This document shows, piece by piece, positions 43,982 through 50,809 of a DNA stretch of 64,000 nt; within the stretch, counting starts at the first letter, position 1; every line of letters starts with the position of its first letter. The translations under genes and the position numbers were made by a program. The stretch comes from JAVBRD01 sp031548365 (GTDB taxonomy: Bacteria; Bacillota; Clostridia; Christensenellales; UBA1750): positions 25,579 through 89,578 of the forward strand of contig JAVBRD010000014.1 in assembly GCA_031548365.1 (NCBI GenBank). The letters are read 5' to 3'. A model generated the notes under the pieces. It was not told the origin of the DNA, did no database searches, and was given only the letters and a program-made list of their open reading frames with translations.

Positions 43982-44920
43982 ATGCGCTCAATCAGAACCG
44001 ATCTTGCGATGGAGGCGCGCGAGCTGCTCGCGGGCGAGATTCCCGGCGTATCCATGGAGCGTTGCGATGAGGACGGCGTTGAAGTCACGCGCGTGGGCGT
44101 GCTCGACGACCGTGGGGTGAAAGCCATCGGCAAGCCCGTGGGCGCCTATGTCACGTTGGAGACGAGCGAGCTGTGGCAGCGCGATTCCGAGCGGCTCGTG
44201 CCCGTGGCGGAGGCCATCGCGCGAGAGATCACCGCGCTCCTGCCCCCGCTTAATCCCGATGACGTCGTGCTTGTGGTCGGCCTTGGCAACCGCCGCGTGA
44301 CCGCCGACGCGCTCGGTCCGCTCGCGCTGGAAAGTGTACTCGTGGCGCGCCAGCTCACGCTCACCGGAATCGCATCGCAGCTGCGGCCCGTGTGCGCGTT
44401 CGCGCCCGGAGTTATGGGCGTGACAGGCGTTGAGTCGCTTGAAGCGGTGAGCGGGCTCTGCTCCACTGTCAAACCCGCGCTCGTCATTGCGATCGACGCG
44501 CTCGCCGCGAGGAGCACGGCGCGCATCATCTCCACCGTTCAAATCGCGGATACGGGCATCGCGCCCGGTTCGGGTATCGGCAACCGGCGCGGCGGCCTCA
44601 ACCGCGAGACGCTGGGCATACCCGTGCTCGCGGTGGGCGTTCCCATGGTCGTTTACGCGGAAACCATCGCATGGGACGCGGTCGATGAGCTTCGCCGCGC
44701 GCTCTCCCGCGAAGGCGGAGCAGGTGTTCTGGGCGCGTTTTCCGACGAGGACATGGAGACGCTGGTGCGAGAAATTTCTCGCCAGGCCATCGGCGATCTT
44801 GTCGTTTCCCCCAAGGAAGTCGACGAGGCCGTGCGCAACGTCGCCGCCGTCGTGGGCCTCGCGCTCTCCATCGCGCTCCAGCCCGGTCTTACACCCCAGG
44901 ATATCCTGATGATGGCATAG
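43982..44920 (+). CDS. gpr: GPR endopeptidase (spore germination protease)
   Basis: A 312-aa aspartic-type endopeptidase that degrades small acid-soluble spore proteins when spores germinate. The propeptide and self-cleavage region RTDLAMEA (4-11) mimics the SASP cleavage site; VVGLGNRRVTADALGPLALE and DALAARSTARIISTVQIADTGI are the conserved core with the catalytic aspartates. AGGAGG precedes the ATG. Forespore SigF/SigG control would be expected; CATGATG near 43946 with GCATG upstream is only a weak match. This gene is the best evidence that the organism forms spores. A terminator follows. Confidence 0.97.
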   Translation: MRSIRTDLAMEARELLAGEIPGVSMERCDEDGVEVTRVGVLDDRGVKAIGKPVGAYVTLETSELWQRDSERLVPVAEAIAREITALLPPLNPDDVVLVVGLGNRRVTADALGPLALESVLVARQLTLTGIASQLRPVCAFAPGVMGVTGVESLEAVSGLCSTVKPALVIAIDALAARSTARIISTVQIADTGIAPGSGIGNRRGGLNRETLGIPVLAVGVPMVVYAETIAWDAVDELRRALSREGGAGVLGAFSDEDMETLVREISRQAIGDLVVSPKEVDEAVRNVAAVVGLALSIALQPGLTPQDILMMA

Positions 44921-44972
44921 CGACGTCCAGCGTTTGCGCTTGAGAGTTTATGCCGTGATTCGCACATAAACA

Positions 44973-45004
44973 ACCGCCGCCCAGCGTTAACGGGCGGCGG
45001 TTTT
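44973..45004. terminator. Terminator between gpr and the DUF1292 gene
   Basis: A perfect 10-bp stem ACCGCCGCCC (44973-44982) with GGGCGGCGGT (44992-45001), 9-nt loop, then TTTT. It can serve both convergent genes. Confidence 0.8.
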
Positions 45005-45022
45005 CGCGGGGGCGTACCCCTC

Positions 45023-45415
45023 TTATTCGTCTTCGTCCTCGTCGTCGTCTTCTTCAAAGCGCTGGCTGACGATCTCGGAGAGCTTCTCGAGCAGCTCTTC
45101 CTCAACAGGCTGAAACTCTTCCATGTCGCCCTCGAGCTGAACGACCTTCATGATGTACAGCTCGCGCTCGTCCTCGCAGTCGCAGTCATCGCCGTGTTCG
45201 TGCTCTTTGCAGTCGCAGTCTTCACCGCGCTTGTGCTCATGCTCAGCGTCTTCCGCATGATCATGGCCGCAGCAGCCGCACTCGCAGTCGTCTTCGTCGG
45301 CGTCGACAAGAACGGCGTACTCCTGACCGTTGTAAAAGAAATAATCCAGGACTTCGAGATCAATTTCGTGGCCTTCGTCATCGGTAAACGTGACGATATC
45401 GCGTTCTTCGCTCAC
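45023..45415 (-). CDS. DUF1292 family protein with Cys/His-rich insert
   Basis: A 130-aa acidic protein. The ends match DUF1292 (YrzB-like): IVTFTDDEGHEIDLEVLDYFFYNGQEYAVL and ELYIMKVVQLEGDMEEFQPV. The middle (about 43-83) is an insert with 9 Cys and 7 His among Asp and Glu (for example CECGCCGHDH and GEDCDCKEHEH), likely metal-binding. The start is GTG 45415 with AGGAGG eight bases upstream. The acidic tail is EEDDDEDEDE. DUF1292 proteins often sit beside the Holliday junction resolvase RuvX gene; here the gene stands alone. Function unknown. Confidence 0.9.
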   Translation of the reverse strand: MSEERDIVTFTDDEGHEIDLEVLDYFFYNGQEYAVLVDADEDDCECGCCGHDHAEDAEHEHKRGEDCDCKEHEHGDDCDCEDERELYIMKVVQLEGDMEEFQPVEEELLEKLSEIVSQRFEEDDDEDEDE

Positions 45416-45517
45416 AAATGTGTCCTCCTGTTTCCAATTCGGTAGACTCCATTGTAAGCCAATGTAACCAATAAATCAACCGCTCATGCACCCGGCCAGT
45501 GAATTTGCGGCCCGCAC

Positions 45518-45546
45518 TTTCAAAAGCGCTCATTTCGGTGTATGAT
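45518..45546 (+). promoter_or_regulatory. Possible promoter of the DUF4380 gene
   Basis: TTTCAA (45518-45523), 17-base spacer, TATGAT (45541-45546), 34 bases before the ATG. The -35 is poor. Confidence 0.35.
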
Positions 45547-45579
45547 GTGGTCAACTATTGCGTATTTGGAGGGATCAAC

Positions 45580-46485
45580 ATGCCTGTGAGGACAAGCCGC
45601 GTCGCGTACGGCGGATGGCCAAACTGTGTGCGCATCGAAAACGGCATCTGCGAGCTGATCGTAACCGCCGATGTCGGGCCGCGCGTCATATTTTTCGGGT
45701 TCATCGGCAAAGACAACGAAATGTGCAACGTTAAGGAGACCCTCGGCGCGACCGGCGGGGATGAGTGGCGCATATACGGCGGCCACCGCCTGTGGCACAG
45801 CCCCGAGAACATGCCGCGCTCTTACGAGCCGGACAACGAGCCCATCGCCGTTCTGGAGATTCAGGGCGGCGTTCACGTCATCCAGCCCACGGAAAAACGC
45901 GCTCTCATCCGCAAGGAGATGGAGATCACGCTCGTGGAAGGCGAGGCCAAGGTGCGCGTCACACACCGGCTTGTGAACGAAGGGCTTTGGGACGTCGAAC
46001 TGTCCGCGTGGGCGCTGACCGTGCTCGCGCCGGGCGGGCTTGAGGTCATCCCGCAGGTCAAGCGCGAAACGGGCCTTCTCGGCAACCGGGTACTCGGCCT
46101 GTGGCCCTACTCGCGCATGAACGACCCGCGCGTGACGTGGGGGGAGAACTACATTCTGCTCAAGCAAGACGAAAACGCCACGACCCCGTTTAAGTTTGGC
46201 TCCAACAACGAGGAAGGCTGGGCCGCGTACTTCAACCACGGCCACCTGTTCGTCAAACACTTCGCGCACAAGTCTGGCGCGGAATACCCGGACTTCGGCT
46301 GCTCGTTTGAGACCTACACGCATAACTTCATGCTCGAGATGGAGACGCTCTCCCCGCTTGTGCGCCTCGCGCCCGGACAGAAGGTCGATCATCTGGAAAA
46401 GTGGGAGCTGTTCGACAACGTGTCCATGCCCGAGGCCTCTGAGGAAGCCATTGAAAAAGCGCTCAAGGGGAAGGTAATCCGCTGA
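45580..46485 (+). CDS. DUF4380-like protein (galactose-mutarotase-type beta sandwich)
   Basis: A 301-aa soluble protein with no signal peptide. The opening NGICELIVTADVGPRVIFFGFIG, GGHRLWHSPE and later PLVRLAPGQ match the aldose-1-epimerase-like supersandwich fold and the DUF4380 family, in which a sugar or glycoconjugate is the likely ligand. GGAGGG lies seven bases before ATG 45580; the open frame further upstream has no site. It is coupled to the following GNAT gene (TGATGA at the junction). Reaction unknown. Confidence 0.8.
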   Translation: MPVRTSRVAYGGWPNCVRIENGICELIVTADVGPRVIFFGFIGKDNEMCNVKETLGATGGDEWRIYGGHRLWHSPENMPRSYEPDNEPIAVLEIQGGVHVIQPTEKRALIRKEMEITLVEGEAKVRVTHRLVNEGLWDVELSAWALTVLAPGGLEVIPQVKRETGLLGNRVLGLWPYSRMNDPRVTWGENYILLKQDENATTPFKFGSNNEEGWAAYFNHGHLFVKHFAHKSGAEYPDFGCSFETYTHNFMLEMETLSPLVRLAPGQKVDHLEKWELFDNVSMPEASEEAIEKALKGKVIR

Positions 46486-46991
46486 TGATCATGTCCCGAT
46501 GGATTTCCGGCGGCGATGACATTTCAGATGCGCTCGCAATACGCGAAACCGTCTTCGTCGATGAACAGGGCTTTTCTCAGGCGCTTGAACGCGACGAAAA
46601 AGACGACATCGCCCAGCACCTCATCCTCTCCGAGGATGGTCAGCCCGTAGGCTGCGCGCGCATGTTCGCGGAAAGGCCGGGCGTAATCCGCGTGGGCCGC
46701 ATCTGCATCCTCAAGCCCTACCGCGGCCAGGGTTACGGCGACCTCATCATGCGCCTTCTCATCGACCGCGCCCTCTATCTTGAGGCTGAAGAGGTCCGTC
46801 TCGGCGCGCAGGAACGCGTGCGCGGCTTCTACGAGAAATACGGCTTTATCAAGATCGGTGACGTCTACGACGAAGAGGGCGTCCCCCACATCCCCATGGG
46901 CGCGCCCTCCGCCATCCTCGAATCCCTCTTCGCATCCTGCGGCGGAGGCTGCGAAGGCTGCACCAAGTGCGGAAACGGCGAAGGATCGTAG
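46485..46991 (+). CDS. GNAT family N-acetyltransferase with a C-terminal four-cysteine tail
   Basis: A 168-aa ElaA-like acetyltransferase: IRETVFVDEQGFSQALERDE near the start, the acetyl-CoA loop VGRICILKPYRGQGYGD, and VRGFYEKYGF. The last 20 residues contain C-x3-C-x2-C-x2-C (SCGGGCEGCTKCG), a possible Fe-S or zinc site not part of the GNAT fold. The ATG overlaps the DUF4380 stop; a second ATG at 46491 is equally possible. The substrate is unknown. Confidence 0.88.
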   Translation: MIMSRWISGGDDISDALAIRETVFVDEQGFSQALERDEKDDIAQHLILSEDGQPVGCARMFAERPGVIRVGRICILKPYRGQGYGDLIMRLLIDRALYLEAEEVRLGAQERVRGFYEKYGFIKIGDVYDEEGVPHIPMGAPSAILESLFASCGGGCEGCTKCGNGEGS

Positions 46992-47032
46992 GCTACGGCC
47001 TCCGGTTTCTGGTTCTAAAAGGAAGAAAACTA

Positions 47033-47060
47033 GGGGACTGTCCTCGCAGAGGCAGTCCCC
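47033..47060. repeat. Inverted repeat after the GNAT gene (possible terminator)
   Basis: GGGGACTG (47033-47040) pairs with CAGTCCCC (47053-47060); CCTC and GAGG extend the stem inside. It resembles the GGACTGTCC hairpins at 378-404 and 585-612. The rest of 46992-47411 (420 bases between convergent genes) shows no gene that I can support, apart from the proS terminator hairpin. Confidence 0.5.
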
Positions 47061-47366
47061 ATTCGTTGTTGTCCATTCACTCCGCCGATGTCGCGGTCTG
47101 TGGCGCGCGGGAACCAGCCGAGGCGAGTGGCGGTTCATGTGCAATGGCGCGCACCTACTGCATACGCCGACGGTGTTACCCTGTGCGGTTGCAAAGCGCG
47201 GAAGCTGACCGCCAAGAGCGCGATTCTCCTGCTGGGTGACACGGTGTCAGGGTTTCTCGTCACGCATGGCTCACAGAAAAACAAGCTTCTTCGCCTACGC
47301 CGCTTTTTCGGCAGGCAAACGAGGGCGTTTCGACGCTGATTCCATCTCCGGCGCGACAGCACAGCG

Positions 47367-47403
47367 GTGAGGTGCAGGGGGCCATGCTCCCTGAGCCTCA
47401 CCC
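47367..47403 (-). terminator. Hairpin terminator after proS
   Basis: GGTGAGG (47367-47373) pairs with CCTCACC (47397-47403), with an inner CAGGG/CCCTG stem. It lies just beyond the proS stop; the T-run is missing. Confidence 0.5.
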
Positions 47404-47411
47404 CCTCTCCA

Positions 47412-48851
47412 TTAATACGCCTTGGCCCAGACGACCATCTTGTCGGCGGGTTTACCGCAAACGACGCATGTGTCGGCGAGCTTCGCTTGCTCAAAGGGCA
47501 TGACGCGCGCCGTTGCGGAGGCGGTTTCCTTGATTTTACCTTCGCACTCAGGGCAGCCGCACCACATGGCGCGGACAAAACCGGTCTGCACGCCCTCGGT
47601 CAGTTCCTCCATGGTGACGGCGTCTCTGACGCGCGCGTCGCGGTAAGCTTTGGCCTTGGCGAACATGGCGTCCTGGATGGTGACCAGCAAGTCGGCGAGG
47701 GACTGCTCAAGCCCGTCAAAAGACAGCTGCCCCTTCTCGAGCGTGTCGCGGCGGCAGAAGGTCACGCAGCGGGCTTCGATGTCGCGGGGGCCGATCTCAA
47801 GGCGAACGGGCACGCCGCGCATCTCCCACTCATTGAACTTCCATCCTGCGGACTGCGTGTCGCGGTCATCGACGTGCACGCGCACGCCCGCTGCTTTGAG
47901 GCGGTCGGCGATTGCGCGCGCGGCTTCGAGCACGCCCTCTTTATGCTGCGCGACGGGCAGGATGACAGCCTGAACAGGCGCGACGCGGGGGGGGATGCAA
48001 AGCCCGCGGTCATCGCCGTGGGTCATGATGAGGCCGCCGATCATGCGGGTTGAGGAGCCCCAGCTCGTTTCGTGCGCGAACTTCTGCGTGCCATCCTTGT
48101 CAAGGAACTTGATTTCGAAAGGCTCTGAGAAGTTGGTGCCGAAGTTGTGTGATGTGGCCGCTTGCAGGCTCTTGCCGTCCTGCATCATGGACTCGACGCC
48201 ATAGGTCGCGCGCGCGCCGGCAAACTTTTCGCTGTCCGTCTTCAGGCCGCACAACACGGGCATGGCGAGCACTTCTTCGTGGAAATCACGGTAAACGCCC
48301 AGCATTTTAAGCGTTTCCTCCTGCGCTTCCTCGGCTGTGGCGTGGACGGTATGACCCTCCTGCCACCAGAACTCGGCGGTGCGCAGGAAGGGGCGCGTGG
48401 TTTTTTCCCAGCGCATCACGGAGCACCATTGGTTGTAGAGTAGGGGAAGATCGCGCCACGACTGCACCCATTTGGCGTACATCGTACAAAACAGCGTCTC
48501 GCTCGTGGGACGGATGGCGAGACGTTCGGGCAGTAGATCGTTACCGCCGTGCGTCACCCACGCGACCTCGGGCGCGAAGCCTTCGACATGCTCAGCCTCC
48601 TTGAGCAACAGGCTCTCGGGGATGAGCATGGGCATTGCGACATTTTGGTGTCCGGTGTCCTTGAACATCTGGTCCATCTGCTTCTGGATGAGCTCCCATA
48701 TGCTCATGGCGTAGGGCTTCATCACCATGCAGCCGCGTATAGGCGCGTAGTCCACCATGTCGGACTTGGTGATGACGTCGGTGTACCACTTCGCGAAATC
48801 GGTTTCGCGAGGCGTGATCTCGGTCACAAACTGCTTTTCGTTTTTGGGCAT
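47412..48851 (-). CDS. proS: Proline--tRNA ligase (archaeal/eukaryotic type)
   Basis: A 479-aa class II synthetase of the short type without the bacterial editing insert. Motif 2 region: LAIRPTSETLFCTMYAKWV and CSVMRWEKTTRPFLRTAEFWWQEGHT; motif 3: GLIMTHGDDRGLCIPPRVAP. The C-terminal zinc-type extension has CGCPEC and CVVCGKP and ends with the family's KAY (VVWAKAY). AGGAGG precedes ATG 48851. Led by a T-box, so expression responds to uncharged tRNA-Pro. Confidence 0.97.
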   Translation of the reverse strand: MPKNEKQFVTEITPRETDFAKWYTDVITKSDMVDYAPIRGCMVMKPYAMSIWELIQKQMDQMFKDTGHQNVAMPMLIPESLLLKEAEHVEGFAPEVAWVTHGGNDLLPERLAIRPTSETLFCTMYAKWVQSWRDLPLLYNQWCSVMRWEKTTRPFLRTAEFWWQEGHTVHATAEEAQEETLKMLGVYRDFHEEVLAMPVLCGLKTDSEKFAGARATYGVESMMQDGKSLQAATSHNFGTNFSEPFEIKFLDKDGTQKFAHETSWGSSTRMIGGLIMTHGDDRGLCIPPRVAPVQAVILPVAQHKEGVLEAARAIADRLKAAGVRVHVDDRDTQSAGWKFNEWEMRGVPVRLEIGPRDIEARCVTFCRRDTLEKGQLSFDGLEQSLADLLVTIQDAMFAKAKAYRDARVRDAVTMEELTEGVQTGFVRAMWCGCPECEGKIKETASATARVMPFEQAKLADTCVVCGKPADKMVVWAKAY

Positions 48852-48868
48852 ACTCGTACCTCCTGACA

Positions 48869-49093
48869 AAATAAAACGCCCCGGCAAACGCCGGGGCGAG
48901 CATGGCTCGCGGTACCACCTGACTTGGTGCGCAAAAAGCGCTCCCTCTCATGCGCCCGTTAACGCGGGCGAGGCGTTCGTTTTCACCGAATGCTCCGGAA
49001 CCGGATCAATCCTGCGCCGCCGCGGGGCTTTCAGCCGGTGGCTCCCGCTCTCTTTGGGCTTCGCTTGAGGACTGCACTTCCTTCATCGCTATT
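48869..49093 (-). ncRNA. T-box leader of proS (probably tRNA-Pro specific)
   Basis: Minus strand: AGAGAG-type Stem I segment, a CCG triplet in the expected specifier area (GGTTCCGGAGC), the T-box core AGGTGGTACCGCG (plus 48908-48920), and a terminator CGCCCCGGC/GCCGGGGCG (plus 48877-48898) followed by TTTTATTTT, ending just before the proS ribosome site. Confidence 0.9.
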
Positions 49094-49099
49094 TTAGGT

Positions 49100-49128
49100 A
49101 TTATATGCGCACTCTCTATTTTTGTCAA
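49100..49128 (-). promoter_or_regulatory. Consensus SigA promoter of the proS T-box operon
   Basis: Minus strand: perfect TTGACA (plus 49123-49128), 17-base spacer, perfect TATAAT (plus 49100-49105). Confidence 0.85.
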
Positions 49129-49164
49129 GCGCTTGGCAAATCCGGTGGTGTCCGAATGCACTGA

Positions 49165-49520
49165 TCAGAGGAAATCGACTAAGCTCAAGGGGAACAGAGC
49201 TTTTCCGCGGATCAGGCGGTGTCGGTGCTTGGCCATGCCGAAGCGGTTATAAGCCTCTGCAAACACCGCGATGACAGCGTACAGTGTTTCCATCGTCCGC
49301 TGCAAAGCATCGGCTGCGCCGGGCAAGAAGCGGAATGCAGCGCCAAAAGTCCGCGTTCACTCCCTCTACCGTGAAGGTGCCGCTTTTGCCGTGAACGTTT
49401 CGTTGATGACGCCCGGGATAGACCACATCCGTGTAGCCGCTCCAGCCATCGGTGCAATCCCATGATGCCGCGGGTGCGTTATCCACAATCTTGAAAATAA
49501 TACTGGGTAGCTCCTCCGAG
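49165..49520 (-). mobile_element. Degenerate IS1-like transposase fragment
   Basis: Minus strand. One frame reads EELPSIIFKIVDN, then DCTDGWSGYTDVVYPGRH and GTFTVEGVNADFWRCIPLLA with RRSRCF, then a stop; the next frame continues as METLYAVIAVFAEAYNRFG and MAKHRHRLIRG to a stop at 49165. Together they form the C-terminal catalytic part of an IS1/ISXO2-type DDE transposase broken by a frameshift near plus 49290 and truncated at its 5' end. No terminal inverted repeats found. The family assignment is by memory of related proteins. Confidence 0.6.
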
Positions 49521-49521
49521 T

Positions 49522-49550
49522 TTGACGTGCGGTGGCAGCGCGCCTATAAT
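49522..49550 (+). promoter_or_regulatory. SigA-type promoter of the coiled-coil gene
   Basis: TTGACG (49522-49527), 17-base spacer, perfect TATAAT (49545-49550), 34 bases before the ATG and directly beside the transposase remnant. Confidence 0.7.
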
Positions 49551-49584
49551 GATCATAAGCATAGTTTGCGCAGGGGGTGTCCGC

Positions 49585-50514
49585 ATGACCAATTTCTCCG
49601 AGATGCGTGACAGGCTGGCCTCGTTGCCCGCACTGGAACGCAAAATGGCGTCACTGGACGCGTCCCTGCAGTCGGCGGAAACGAAGATCCGAGAATTGAC
49701 GGCGGCATACATACGGGAAGCGCGCGATGTTGAGGACTTTCAAAAATCCACACTGTCGGCGTTTGTACAGAAACTCTTCGGCAAATATGAGGAACGGCTG
49801 AACAAGGAACAGCGGGAAGCGCTGGATGCAAAGCTTGCCTACGACCGCGCCGTCACCCGCGCGGACGATCTTCGGCACGAAAAACGGGCGCTTGGCGAGC
49901 GCATCTCCGAGCTCCGGCGGGAGTGCGTGGTATTCGAGGGTGAACTTGACCGGCGGCGGGCGCTTCTGTCCAATGCGGCACCCACGTCGGAAAGCTTGCG
50001 CTATCAGGCGCTTGAGCGGGAGCGCTTGGTCGCCGCGTCGCAGCTGGCGGAAGTCAAGGAAGCCAGAAACGCCGCCTCGAAAGTGAAGGCCACGTCCGGC
50101 AAAGCGCTCAAGTCACTGAGCAGCGCTGAGAATTGGGCGACATTTGACATATGGACGCGCGGCGGGCTGCTCACCCACGCGGCGAAATATTCGCACATCG
50201 ACGACGCGGAGGCGTGCTTTTACGCACTCTCCTCGCAGATGAAAAGCCTGAGAGCGGAGCTGGGCGACGTGCGCGGACTAACAACGCCCGGGCTTCCGGG
50301 AATATCAGAATCCCAGCGCGCTGTGGATTTCTGGTTTGACAACATCTTCACCGACCTGTCAGTGCGCGACCATATAAAAGAGAATATGGTGCGACTGAAC
50401 AAACTGATCGACGACATACAGGCCGTGGAGGTCTCTCTGGGCGAAAAACACGCGAGTCTGTGCGCATTGATCGACGAAATTGACAAAGAGCAGGAGCAAT
50501 TGCTGCTCTCCTGA
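49585..50514 (+). CDS. Coiled-coil hypothetical protein
   Basis: A 309-aa cytoplasmic protein, mostly charged heptad-like helix (about 1-60, 85-180 and 255-305). A conserved-looking central segment, ENWATFDIWTRGGLLTHAAKYSHIDDAEACF (reported here only as positions about 195-225), resembles the W-G-x-W-D...GGG-L...KHS-x-I-D-x-A motif of a broad family of bacterial coiled-coil proteins of unknown role. GGGGGTG precedes ATG 49585; 21 upstream codons in the open frame lack a site and precede the promoter-proximal region. Monocistronic. Confidence 0.85.
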   Translation: MTNFSEMRDRLASLPALERKMASLDASLQSAETKIRELTAAYIREARDVEDFQKSTLSAFVQKLFGKYEERLNKEQREALDAKLAYDRAVTRADDLRHEKRALGERISELRRECVVFEGELDRRRALLSNAAPTSESLRYQALERERLVAASQLAEVKEARNAASKVKATSGKALKSLSSAENWATFDIWTRGGLLTHAAKYSHIDDAEACFYALSSQMKSLRAELGDVRGLTTPGLPGISESQRAVDFWFDNIFTDLSVRDHIKENMVRLNKLIDDIQAVEVSLGEKHASLCALIDEIDKEQEQLLLS

Positions 50515-50519
50515 CAACA

Positions 50520-50599
50520 AATCCGTTCCTGAAGCGAAGCAACTCAACAAGATGGCAAAACGGATTCGCGGGGTTCCCAATCATGCCGTCAAACCTCGC
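50520..50599. repeat. Diverged relative of the interspersed repeat between convergent genes
   Basis: AATCCGTT (50520-50527) pairs with AACGGATT (50559-50566), followed by GCGGGGTT (50568-50575) with AACCTCGC (50592-50599), one wobble. The order CAAAACG, GGGGTT, CATGC, CAAACC also occurs in copy 1 of the 121-bp repeat. The rest of the 295-base gap (50515-50809) shows no gene. Confidence 0.35.
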
Positions 50600-50809
50600 G
50601 CGCGTTCCACTGCGTGACGCTGCGGCTACTTACGGACCCTCACGGTTGGAACGACTTGGCTTGAAACATGCTTCGGTGTCAGCAACCTGGGACATTCCGG
50701 ACACCGATCATCGTTCGGATATCGGGCTCTCGGCCATATTTGAGCCGCTTCGGCTATTCACATGCCAATGCGCTAAGCCCAACGCATGACTCCGCAAAGG
50801 CGTTACACG

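Noticed and set aside
47061..47366. Possible small gene in the gap between the GNAT gene and proS
   Set aside because: Several short frames exist on both strands, but none has a ribosome site, motifs or plausible composition.
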